In this document: piece by piece, positions 1-10,126 of the stretch
Layout of the letters: each line of letters begins with the position of its first letter
Position numbering within the stretch: position 1 is the stretch's first letter
Origin: Smittia aterrima
Lineage: Eukaryota > Arthropoda > Insecta > Diptera > Chironomidae
Length of the DNA stretch: 64,000 nucleotides
Direction of reading: 5' to 3'
Assembly (NCBI GenBank): GCA_033063855.1
Contig: CP093831.1
Span: 18,724,001-18,788,000 of the forward strand
Program-made: the position numbers and the translations under genes
Notes under the pieces: generated by a model
Databases searched by the model: none
What the model saw: the letters and a program-made list of their open reading frames with translations, nothing else
Told to the model about the DNA's origin: nothing

Positions 1-2188
1 GTGCAATTGGCTGGTAAAGTGCAATTTCCTATTTGCCACCAAACTGGTTTCACTCACCGCTTCGACTTTTAAATAAAAATTTCTTTTCAGCAATCTTTTT
101 TCTTCTTTCCAGTTGCTGCATGTAAAAATGTTGCTTGAATATTTAATTCCAGAACGTGATGTCATAAATGTTTGTGATTCATCTAGTTGAGTTGAGGCTT
201 TAATTTATTTGCTTGTGCTTATATTCAATTAAAAACCAAAATTTTTCAATTGCCAAGTTCGTGCAACGTTCTTTGTAAATCGAAATTGCCACAAATCTCC
301 GAATGATTGTAAATTAAATTATAATTTTCATGTTTGCTCTGTTTTCTTGAGAAATCGAGGGCTCTCGAGCGTTAGTTATCGAGTCGACAGCAGCAACAGC
401 AACCGCAGACTTACTTTTAACAAAAGATTTCAATTCACAGATAAATGTTCGAGCGACCACTCGGCCGAAGGAAAAATTACTTAATTCGGTTCTTGTCTTC
501 AACATTGCAATCATAAAACATGGAAAGCACTGCGCTTGGTACTTGCTGGTGTCAAGGGCGTTGAACGCAAGCTTTTTAGTGATTCTGAAACGTAAAATAT
601 TTCACGAGAAATCTGAAATTAATGCACAATAATCAGCTCATGAATTTCTAGAGATCCACAATTGCTATTGTCTCCAGCTTTGCTATGTTGTTTCCATCGA
701 ATTCAATTATGAATCATGGTAATTGAACTAGTCGGAATCCCCGTGAGTTTCGTGCTCTTTCAATCAGAGTTCATTTTGTACAGCAAGAAACTAGATTTGA
801 AGCAGGAACAAGTCGAGTCTGGGAATGTTTTGAAGTGTGAGATTTTGAGCATCTTAGACAGCACCGTGAGATATTTTAGTTCATTGTTAATCCGCCAACT
901 TCTTATGCTAAGCAATCGCCAGCATAGTCGGCATGTGATGAAGTCTCGAGAATGTGTTTATACGCATGAAGTCTGCGAGATGACTGAAATGTTGTGCAAA
1001 TGAGAAGAGAACTGGAAACGGAACCTCGACAATTGAATTAATTTGAATGCTCTAATTTCCATAGCTAAATTGCTTCTTCCATTTCCAAGCTGCAAAAGAT
1101 GAAAGATCTGAAATGTTATGAATGAGAAAAGAGTTGAAAGTCGAAGAGCTTTCTTTCTACTTATGCTAATGATGTCGATCGCGCCATGAGATTATCAAAG
1201 TTTTTCGATGCTACTGACTTCGTTTCAATGCTCTGAAAGTTTGTGGAATCGCGTTGAACGTAAATCAATTAAAATTCCATATAAAAGTCAACCTTGACCG
1301 GATGATTAGCTCAATAACCTGACACACCCGTCAGTATAAGAAGGAACGAATATACAAAAAAAAATATTTCCTCAACGCAGATTTTTAATAACGGATGCCG
1401 GTGCCTACAATTTGCTAAAAGTCTTATTTCTGCAGAAAATGTTTCTATTAAAAAGTTTAATATCTATGCGCAAAATTTAGGAACAAAGCAACTGGCCGAG
1501 GAAAACAAAAAATTCCAACGCGGATACCTCAATCCATAATGCACGATTCACTTTCAAATTGCAATAAAACGCATTCGCGAGCAATTAAATAGGTTACGAG
1601 GCTGCTTGCATATTAAAAACTAGGTGTGGATACTTCAAGTGTGGAAATACTTTAGTGTTGTCAAGTTCACATTTCTTCCTTATGTGCCTGATTCTGTTTG
1701 CCTATAGCCATTTACTTTGATGTCTCAACGAAATCGCATAGAACCAGCTACAACACTGAAGGAAAAAAATAAAATTAGTGGGTGGCGCATTGCGAAAGAA
1801 TCAATTAACATTTAATTTGCCATCTAGCCTAAACTCATTAAAATACTGGTTAAACTAAAATCGTTAGCTCGTAAATATCGCTTGCGCTTGTCTCTCTATA
1901 AATTTAACTGATCACGATACTAGCCAATTAACAATTTCCTTCCTCAACAACGGTGCATGAACCCTTTACTTCTAAATTCATTTTTAAAAAGTCTGCCGCC
2001 TCTATTCAATAGTAATTAGGGCAAAGTCGCTTAGATCGAGAGTAAGCTTGATTTATTGTTAGCAGAAAAGGTTCGATTCATAGTCAGAAAAGAAAACGAA
2101 TAAGATAGCTTTAATATTGTGCGTAGAAATTCTTTGAAAACAAGTTTTATTTATTGAGCAAAAATTTTATCAAACGACAGCTCTGAAA
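1..2188. other. Non-coding stretch, no gene supported
   Basis: AT-rich sequence with no ORF that has family features, splice structure or a convincing start. Two short ORFs (314-514 minus, 716-1003 plus) show no recognisable domain. It may be intergenic DNA, or intron/UTR of a gene lying further left. No tRNA, repeat array or transposon end was recognised. Confidence 0.5.
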
Positions 2189-2608
2189 TTATTTTCTTCC
2201 TGGAGGGTTCGTTTTACAAATCACGAAATTCCAATACATTCGAACTCTTCCTCTGTTTGGATCATCAAGCATTGGAAATATTTGATCAGCAATGTACACG
2301 TCGTTGTCTTTACAACCCCAGCATGTGTCGCTAACCTTTAGAACAACGGAGCCACGAACTCCATAGACTTGAAGGCAAACATCAGCAGCGCACTTTGGAT
2401 GATTGTTCGGATTTGTCATTCCAGGTGGCAATTTCATCATCGATCTTGAAAGTGCGGCAGCATAGAAATAATCAGTTTTTGACCTCTCAAGTCCACACGA
2501 TCCGTAATTTCCTCGCCATTCGCTATAAAAAGTCACATCGCCAGAGTATGATTGACTTAACGCTTTTCCGAAAATCGTGAGCAACAAGATAATTAAAGCA
2601 CTTTCCAT
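2189..2608 (-). CDS. Secreted double-psi beta-barrel (expansin/RlpA/barwin-like) protein
   Basis: Single-exon protein of 139 aa. The start at 2608 gives MESALIILLLTIFGKALSQ, a good signal peptide, with purine at -3 and G at +4. An in-frame ATG at 2623 would add five residues and sits in a poorer context. The mature part looks like a DPBB_1 domain: an N-terminal GDVTFYSEWRGNYGSCG block, then GSVVLKVSDTCWGCKDNDVYIADQIF and a final GRVRMYW strand. This matches the family pattern V.V.D.C..C...D....F..L...G...V.W. Six cysteines could form three disulphides. Known relatives include expansins, RlpA, cerato-platanins and secreted protease inhibitors of microbes; some bind wall polysaccharide and some inhibit proteases. 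The function here is unknown. The absence of introns, unlike every other well-supported gene in the window, fits possible horizontal acquisition, but that is inference. Confidence 0.72.
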   Translation of the reverse strand: MESALIILLLTIFGKALSQSYSGDVTFYSEWRGNYGSCGLERSKTDYFYAAALSRSMMKLPPGMTNPNNHPKCAADVCLQVYGVRGSVVLKVSDTCWGCKDNDVYIADQIFPMLDDPNRGRVRMYWNFVICKTNPPGRK

Positions 2609-2659
2609 ATTCTTATATAACATTAAATTCAAACTGAAATGTTCTGAATAAAAACATTT

Positions 2660-2670
2660 CTTTTATATCA
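2660..2670 (-). promoter_or_regulatory. TATA box of the DPBB gene
   Basis: On the minus strand the sequence reads TGATATAAAAG. An arthropod initiator-like TCAGTT lies about 30 bp downstream (around 2633-2638), which would give a 5' leader of about 15-30 nt before the candidate ATGs at 2623 and 2608. Confidence 0.6.
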
Positions 2671-3208
2671 AATGATGGCAAAACGTTCTGACTCATTAAA
2701 AAATAATAACAATTGTTTTTATCAATTCTGTGGAAACATTTTCTTTGTGATTTTTTATTAAACAATTGCCTAATCGATATCGTAATAAAGAGATATTTTA
2801 GGAATAGACTTTTTGTTGTCCTGATTAGTTTATCAGATATCGATGAGATTCAACAAAATACGTAGAAAATTAGTATCAATAATGATATTAAGTCGCAGAC
2901 TGTTTTTTCCGCGAATATCTCTGTTTGTTGACAATAAAATAGGATAAATGTTTACAAACTCGAAGTGGCAGTACGAGACACTACGAAAACATCTTGCATC
3001 ATTAATTAAATGACGGAAGAGGGAAGATTAAACGTCTTATTTTATATCAGTTTCAATATTTAGCGAAGTAAAAATCTTTTCAGAGAACTAGTATTCACGC
3101 GACACTTCCCTTAATGAACTATTCGTGATTAGCGGAACAAATGTTATCGCAATGAAGTGTTAATGAAGAACGATTATTTATACCTGTTGAGTTTGTCTTG
3201 AAGGTAAG
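2671..3208. other. Intergenic, nothing recognised
   Basis: AT-rich spacer between the promoter of the DPBB gene and the target-site duplication of the nested foldback insertion. No coding or repeat signal was seen. Confidence 0.4.
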
Positions 3209-3340
3209 AAGAAATCATAGATAACAATAATACTAGATGCGACACGGGAGTTCAAGGAGGTTGAGTTGTTGTTGCCTTTCGCTTTGTATGATTCCGTTTC
3301 GAAAAATGGAAAACAAAGCAAAAACAATTCAACCTCCCTT

Positions 3341-4080
3341 GAGATTAGTTAGCGGTGGCGCTAGTCTATAGATTCAATCTGTAGATTAAGATCTATAGAT
3401 CCAAGAGGCAGAAATGAGTCTATAGATTAAGATCCATAGATTTAAATATGATGAAGACGCGAAAGTGAATCTATAGATCGGGAGGGGAAATTTCAATCTA
3501 CAGACTCAATACATAGACTGAATATTTAGGGGTTTCATACTCGCAGAATTCTATTTGAATTCTACTTGCATAGAATTAATAGAATTTTAGTAGAATTCTA
3601 GTAATGTTCTGACCCGAACATGCTGTGACTAATAGCTAGAAGGGCTCCGCCAGGAGACCTTCGGCTATTTGTCTCGGCATGGAGGGACTCTAGTTAGGCT
3701 AAATTTACGATACCTGCGTAAGCCCATAGTTAGTATAAAAACAGGGCCTCCGGAGGAGGCCCCTAATGCTTTCTTATTTAGAATTCTACATAATTCTAAT
3801 AGAATTCTACTTGCAAATAGAATTCTGCGAGTATGATAGAATATGATACGCCATATTTAGTTCTCAATCTGTAGATTCAATCCACAGTTTTTTCCTCTCT
3901 CAATCTATAGATTCACGTTTGCGTCTTCTCATTTTTCGATCTATGGATCTTAATCTATAGACTCATTTCTGCCTCTTGGATCTATGGATCTTAATCTATA
4001 GACTCATTTCTGCCTCTTGGATCTATAGATCCTAATCTACAGATTGAATCTATAGACTAGCGCCACCGCTAACTAATCTC
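3341..4080. mobile_element. Inverted-repeat element, middle of three nested
   Basis: Starts GAGATTAGTTAGCGGTGGCG and ends with its exact reverse complement. The arms go on as near-complementary repeats of TCTATAGATT/AATCTATAGA type for about 190 bp on each side. It lies within the outer foldback element and holds a third palindromic element at its centre. There is no coding capacity. A target-site duplication could not be resolved. Confidence 0.65.
3536..3835. mobile_element. Inverted-repeat element, innermost of three nested
   Basis: Terminal inverted repeats CATACTCGCAGAATTCTATT (left) and AATAGAATTCTGCGAGTATG (right), followed inwards by more AGAATTCTA repeats. The centre (about 3605-3770) is non-palindromic and noticeably GC-richer than its surroundings, and includes a small hairpin GGGCCTCC..GGAGGAGGCCC. 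It has no ORF. The centre may come from another transposon or be the original element core; that is unresolved. Confidence 0.6.
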
Positions 4081-4237
4081 TAGTTTCAACCTCCTTGAAA
4101 TCGATTTCGGCGAAGTGGCTCATCTAGTAATAATGTTATTTATGAAGAAATAATCGGTAATCCGAGTTAATACTTAAATGGCGTGATCGCTAGGAGGCGA
4201 TCTAGTTGTTACAGAAGTCGCAGTCAACAAAGTGCAA

Positions 4238-6646
4238 ATGAATTTCTTGATCATTACAATTTTAAGTTTTTGTTATTTTGCTGAATCTCGTCGAGAGCCA
4301 GAGTTTGCTTTGCAATTGATCGGAGACTCAGTAACACTCGAAGATCAAGCGAAAAGAAATTTCTGTGAGACAAAATATTGCTTATTAGATGCACAAACTT
4401 TATTCTACGCAGCATCGCAAAACAAATCAGTGCGACCTTGTGATGACTTCAAAGAGTTTGCTCTTGGCACCTTTATCAAGTATAGAGCGTTGAATGACCG
4501 AAATGCTTATAGTGGCTTTGGAACTGACGTGAGAAATGGTTATTTTCTGAGACTAAGAAAAGCGATTGAAGTGAATGAAAAAGACACGCGAGTGACTAAA
4601 GCAGTTAAAAAGATTTATTCTCAATGTGTCAGCTCAAGTTTTATAACTCAACAAGGGGTCAGACAAATTCGTAAATATCTTAGTTCGAATGGATTAAAGT
4701 TTTATCCAGAGAAGAATGGAGAAGACTTTGATGTAAAAAAATTTATCGAAGAAGAGCCGCAACATTCAATGGACAATTTACTTCTACATCGATTGACTCG
4801 ATAAAATAATCAAAGTCAACAGGATGTCGAGCTGGTACCGTGATTTAAAGGACCCGCTTAAATTGAAGTCTATCAGATTCTGAATTCAAACGAGTGTTGA
4901 AAGGACAAAAGCTTAAACCAACTGTTGCTTACTTATCGAAAAATTTGCAGTAATTTTGTCCAACGATTTAGTAAAAGAATACTTTTTTCCGTTGTTCGCA
5001 ACAAATGCTTTACATCTGCCTTCACTTCTTTCGACTGACTCGATTTGACTACCGAGGGCATTTTGGTTTCTTGCAGCTCAATCAAATAAGTTTTCTTCAT
5101 AAGAGCAAATGGTTTGCGAGTTTCAAAGAATTGCTCTACGACATGAATCGAGTTTACTTGAACTCTTCGTTTGCTGGAAAGTTCAAACGTGAATTCCATG
5201 TGATTTCTCGACAGCAAGAAGAATTTTATGATCTCCTCGTAAGAGTTGATTTAAGAAAATTAACTTAATGAGATTGTAAAATATTTTTTTTAGCAAGAAA
5301 AAGTTTTTTTTGACAAGAATGAAAAATCAAAAGTTGTTCTACTGACAATTCAAGGATTAAATGAGTTAACTTCAAATTTAAATATTGACTGGCGAAAGAT
5401 AATAAATCAATTACTGCTAACAGAAGTTGGAATCAATGAAGTGATTGCTGTTCATGATCCTCACATAACGAAACGACTCGCAGACTTTCTATCGTCAGCT
5501 GACAAAAAGTAAGACTTTCGTTGCACTTTTCAAATTTAAAAATGTTTTTTTTTGCAGAACTTTGGCTGATTTTATGGTTTACAATTTTCTGGCAATGAAA
5601 GCTCCATTCTTCATGGCTTACAGCTTTAATGAGTGGAGACATTCAGTGGCAGGAGCTAAAAAGGATGAGGAGAGATGGATGCAATGCTCATTCGGGATGG
5701 CTCATTATATGAGCCCGGCAGTAGAGTTCCTTTACTTGAGGAAATATAAAGACAAATTATTGGAACGTTCAATGACAAAATTTGCTCAGGAATCAATTAA
5801 TTTTGCAATTAAAAAGATTAGAGCTGAGAATGAATGGAATGAAGAAATTCTGATAAATATTGTGAAACGCTTGAGAAGAATCAAAACAATTGTCGGTTAT
5901 CCTAAAGGATTTTCAAATGCTTATAAGATTGAAGAATTGTACGACGATGACTTAATCAGTGTTCATCAACAAAGCTTTGTAAATATGAGCCTGAAGATCA
6001 TAAATTATCATGAAAAGATTTTGAGAGAACCGATAACAAGCAGACGAAGAAAACTTGAAGAATTGGCGAAAAATTTCGATTCTGGATTTAAATATTTGCC
6101 TTACGACAATATTTTGTGTGAGTCTTTAAACTCAGAAAAACTTCGTTGAAATTAAATATTTCTTGCAGATATTCCACTTTCGTACGTTCATTATCCATTT
6201 TATCATCAACAAAGACCTCGCTTCTTCAACACTGCTACTGTTTCCAACTTGATTTATGTTGCCTTGCACATTGGCTTGACCGAATATCTGAAAGATGTAA
6301 CGTAGAAAAGTAATATAAACGATTATTTTAATTCAATTTCTTTCAGGAATGGAATATTCTACATTTCAAAACTTTGTCGGACGAAATGCAAGTCTCGTAT
6401 GAGTTCTATGTTGACTGGTTGAATTCTGGTGGACAAGACCTGGAACTTGGCGCGAATCGATTAACCAATCAACAACTTTTCTGGGTTGCAAGTGCACGTC
6501 ATTTTTATGCAAAAGTTCAACCAAGTGAAATAAAAAGACCAGAATATTCATTATTTGCAGATGAGAAGGAAAAGCTGCATTTGCTGATTTCGAAGAATCC
6601 AGGCTTTCAAGAAGCTTTTAATTGTAAAGAAAATGCTGAGAAATAA
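4238..6646 (+). CDS. Neprilysin-like M13 protein, catalytically dead
   Basis: Start at 4238 gives a signal peptide (MNFLIITILSFCYFAES). Exon 1 carries the M13 N-terminal hallmark CETKYCLLDA..LF..ASQNKSVRPCDDFKEFA. Later exons with clean splice sites are 5077-5238, 5294-5508, 5558-6117, 6169-6296 and 6347-6646. They show the M13 order: LNIDWRKIIN, LADFMVYN, ERWMQCSFGMAHYMSPAVEFLYL, VGYP, NTATVSNLIYVALHIGL, LTNQQLFW, FQEAFNC. The zinc motif HExxH is absent: VALHIGL stands where GHEITHGFD is expected, and the downstream ExxxD ligand block is missing, so it should not be a peptidase. Insects have many such inactive Nepl paralogues. The stretch 4735-5076 is unresolved: exon 1's frame stops at 4802-4804 with no good donor, so an exon is either missed or lost. 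About 640 aa are visible, against roughly 700 or more in the family. The stop overlaps an AATAAA at 6642. Confidence 0.75.
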
Positions 6647-7150
6647 AGTTGAGTGAAATAAGGTAAACTCAAATTAAAGAAACTCGTGTTGTTGTCTTTT
6701 TTCAGTGAGATCATTGTTCATATATTTTCAAATCATCCATCAACGTATTCGTTCATGTTCGACAATTTCATTTGTTCGCGTGCGTCTCGTCAAAAGCTTG
6801 TTTTAAGCGATCAGTCTGTCCCAAAGGGGCTGAACAATTACCTGTCACTAGTTGTACGTTGGCTACTTAAGAGAATAGGTTGCAACTTAGGCCTTGATCT
6901 TCTAAAACCGAACCTTAATGTTTCAACGCGGTTTCGACAAGTTCAAGCGAGAGAAAAGAATGGCATTTTTGGTCAAATGACTTTATTTTTTCACGTTTCG
7001 CACAAAATCCTAAGAAACGCCAATAAATCAACTTTCGGCGATCGCTAATAAAACGGATTCGAACAGTTTTCATCAAAGATATGAAACACATCTTTAAATT
7101 GTAAAAAAAATGAAGGAAAAAGTTTTCGCTGAGATTTCTAATCAAAGTGG
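6647..7150. other. Convergent 3' regions of the Nepl and TDRD3 genes
   Basis: The two genes are convergent. AATAAA overlaps the Nepl stop on the plus strand, and TTTATT around 6981-6987 is AATAAA on the minus strand, fitting the TDRD3 3' UTR end. The ORF at 6686-7048 has no domain and is taken as chance. Confidence 0.5.
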
Positions 7151-10022
7151 TTATCGATGTTCTTCAATGTAGTTTCGTCTATGATTTTTCACAGGGCCCT
7201 TGTATGGCATAGAAGAGTTCGACTGTTGCTGCTGCTGATTATGAAAATTGTTGTGGTGTGTAGTTTTCTGTGTTGGAATTCGATAAGTTGCGTTCATTTG
7301 TGGAGCGGGAAAGCCAGCGGCATGCGGTGGCGTTGGGCAGGTTTGAATATACGGCAAGCAATCGCTCTTACGAACTTCCTCAGCATTGCCATACTCTGGG
7401 AACAGAACGACGTAAGTGTTTTCGCTAACAGCGGTAATCTTAGCTTGATAAAACTGTAAGATAATCGTTAAAAAAAGTAACTCGAGCAAAGGATTATGAG
7501 CTTACCTGTCCATCCTCCCAGTACTTTGCCAGACACAAATCTCCAGATTTTAGCTGCTGAGTAACAGGAGCAATTATTCCTGGCGGTGGTGGAACAGTTT
7601 GCATGATAATCGGAGTTGGATAATTAATTGCTGTGTGGAAGACAGCGTTCGGCGGCGGATTCCCTGTCATTACAGCACCTCCAGGCATTGCATGGATCAT
7701 CGAATGACCTTGATGCTGAACGAAGGGTTGAGGCAAAGTGTGCATAGGCGTAGGAGGAGCTACACCTGGAGCTGAAGGGAATGGCGGCGGTGGTTGAGTT
7801 TTCATCGTTTGTTGCGAAACAACGTTGACAGGCATTGAGTGTTGAGTTTGAGCCGGAGGCCGTTGTTGCCAGTTTGAAGGTTTCTGATGAGGTTGTTGCT
7901 GCTGTTGTTGTTGAGGAGCACCTGGAATGTTTTTCGTTTTCAGGGCGTTTTTAGCGGTTTCGTTAGCTTCTTTGTTTTGAAACCCGACAATTGGATAACC
8001 GGGTTGAGAATAGCTTTTCTGTTTCGGAACTTCAGTTGCTGGAGTCAATGGAGGATAGTTGTTAGTGTTCAGCCTTGCATCGCCTCTGTACGGTTGGTTG
8101 TTGCCTTTAAGATTCATTTTCTCCAATGAATCAACTACATTCCTAGTTGACTTGTGATAGTCGTTCGATTGATGTTCGTTATAGTACTTTGATGACGAAT
8201 TGTTGTTTCGTGATTTACTGGAATCATATTTTCCATTACTGGTGTCTGCTGACGACGGGAATTGATTGTGTGATCCTGGTTTGTTATTATATTCAGGCTT
8301 TTGATATTTCCCTTTGTTGGCTGAAGCGTTGATAAAATTATTGTTGGCGCCAATATTTCCAACATTTGACGGTTTTTGATACTGATTATTAGTACTGGGC
8401 TTTGACTGATAATTACTGTTTGAAGACTGATACTTGTTTTCTTTTCTCGAATCGCCATCTCTTTTTAAATCTCCATCACGATTTTCACGCAATTCTCGTG
8501 TATCCCTTGAATCACGATGATTTCTGTAGTCTCCTCTACCTCCGTCTCGATTCTCACGAGAATTGTAGCTGTTTGAATTTTTAAAATTTTGACTAGATTT
8601 CTGCTCGTTGAAGTTTGATGAGTGTTGAGATGACCAATGTTGTGAATTATTTGAAAAGTCCTTGTCATTCTTACGGAATGATGATGACATATTATTCTCA
8701 AAACGTTCATTAGAATATGATGAGTGTTTGGCAATTGTTTCTGGTTGAGATGGCATTTTATTTTCGAGAAATGAGAAAAGAGATACTCCGACTGTAGGTT
8801 TATTGGTCGAATCATCAGATTGGCGATCTTTTCCGCCTCGTTTCTCTTTTAAATACTCTCGTGGCTCGTAGTCGTTTGAGCTCGCACGCTTTTGTTGATC
8901 CTCTCGTCGTTTAATAATGATTAAAGCTTTCTCGACGTTATTTCTTGAATACTTGAGGGCAGTTGTCGCTTGTTCTTCTGTGTAGCCTTTGTCCATTACC
9001 TTTTGGACATTAGAATCGATAAGGGTCTTAGATCCACCTCCGAATGTTTTTTTAGTGCCAGCTTTGTTAGCCTCAGCAATAGCATCTTGGCGTTGAGCTT
9101 TAAATTCGGAATCATCGTTCTCACTCTCTTTCGGCTTGGCTGGTTGAAGACTTTTGAAGCCTCGTTGGTCACTGGGAAGATTTGTTGAGGAAATCTTTTG
9201 ACCGAATGGAATAAACGGTGGCGGACCTCCTGCTGATGTATTTCGGCTACCTAAAATAATTTATTGAATAATTTCTGTTGCGAAACACATTTTCTTCAAA
9301 CAGACCTTTCATTCCAGCTAGGGATCTTGTAAGTTCCCATTTCGATACAAGCGCTTCAACGTGTCCTCCGAGAATTTGAATATTTGCAGGTGTCAACAGC
9401 ATTTGCCCATTACTCATTTTCATTTGCTTAACTTTTAAAGCAATCTAGCAAAAAAAATTCAATGAGGGAATATATTGGGAAATCAATGCGAAAGGTCAAT
9501 GACATCTTAGAAAGAAAATATTTCATACTTTAGATCCTGGCTTCGTTTCAATTGAAAGTTGCGTCGACTCCATTTCAATAGCAGAATACGTGTTAACTCC
9601 ATCTGTTAACTGTAACTTTAGCATCTTCGGCGCGGTCTTGGAAGATTCGTTTGCTTTGGGGGCGGAAATATTCCGGATCTTCAATATTTGCAAAACAGCG
9701 AGTTCATGGTCTAAATTTTCAAACTTTCCCTTATGAAGCTCACTGATACCAGCTCCTATCTCTCTTAGGTCTCGCTAAAATTATTTAAGTGTTATTTCGA
9801 TGACTATGAAGGAATCGCACAAAATTCATACATCAAGCAAAGTTTTAATAAGATTTTTCGGGCTTCCACCAACTTCAATCGATTTCAGGCTGCTCTCGGA
9901 AAGAATCCTGCAAATTAAAATGAAATTTGTATTACTTTTACTCTAGATTACAAGTTGGAACTTGAATTTTTAACAATATCACTGTATTTAACGCACCATC
10001 CTTCATTCCTTAAGTTTTCCAT
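7151..10022 (-). CDS. Tdrd3: Tudor domain-containing protein 3 (TDRD3)
   Basis: Six exons on the minus strand: 10022-9952, 9907-9832, 9774-9529, 9444-9306, 9250-7506 and 7453-7151. All junctions are GT..AG and in phase, giving 859 aa. Residues 1-178 form the DUF1767/OB-fold that in TDRD3 binds topoisomerase 3-beta (KMLKLQLTDGVNTYSAIEME, LTPANIQILGGHVEALVSKW). A UBA domain follows at about 259-300 (VMDKGYTEEQATTALKYSRNN). A long N-, Q-, S- and P-rich disordered region leads to the Tudor domain at about 743-795 (SGDLCLAKYWEDGQ, FYQAKITA, YVVLFPEYGNAEEV), whose aromatic cage reads methyl-arginine in known homologues. This domain order is diagnostic. The known role is with TOP3B in R-loop and mRNA metabolism, in nucleus and cytoplasm. 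The gene is divergent from the CtIP homologue next door. Confidence 0.93.
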
Positions 10023-10126
10023 TTTTGCGATTTATTTCTAGGTAGATGCGCTGCTTCTTGTTGACTTTACAATTTTACAAGTTGTAAAAGCGTAGGAAAA
10101 CCCTGCGTAAGATTAACAAAAAAAAA
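10023..10126. promoter_or_regulatory. Shared divergent promoter region (TDRD3 / CtIP)
   Basis: Only 104 bp separate the two start codons, so both 5' UTRs and core promoters must lie here or overlap. No TATA box is visible. A short dyad (AATTTTACAAGTTGTAAAA) sits at about 10071-10090. A bidirectional promoter is inferred from the spacing alone. Confidence 0.6.

Larger units (their letters stand above)
3216..4144. mobile_element. Foldback/MITE-like element, outer of three nested
   Basis: The ends are imperfect inverted repeats: CATAGATAACAATAATACTA at the left against the reverse complement of the right end, CATAAATAACATTATTACTA. The motif AAGAAAT (GAAGAAAT if the shared G is counted) lies directly outside both ends, at 3209-3215 and 4145-4151, as a 7-8 bp target-site duplication. 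Inside the termini are AAGGAGGTTG and ATGATTCCGTTTCG segments that recur in the element at 26171-26868, so this is a repeated family. No ORF is carried; it must be non-autonomous. The middle is interrupted by another inverted-repeat element. Confidence 0.7.

Noticed and set aside
716..1003. 95-aa ORF on the plus strand
   Set aside because: No recognisable domain and no splice partner; nothing raises it above chance.
4933..5217. 94-aa minus-strand ORF
   Set aside because: It overlaps the neprilysin-like exon 5077-5238, which has clean splice sites and M13 context; taken as a shadow.
6686..7048. 120-aa plus-strand ORF between Nepl and TDRD3
   Set aside because: Lies in the convergent 3' regions, overlaps an opposite ORF, has no domain.
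8135..8815. ORFs on both strands within the TDRD3 large exon
   Set aside because: Shadows of the low-complexity Asn/Ser/Arg-rich part of TDRD3.
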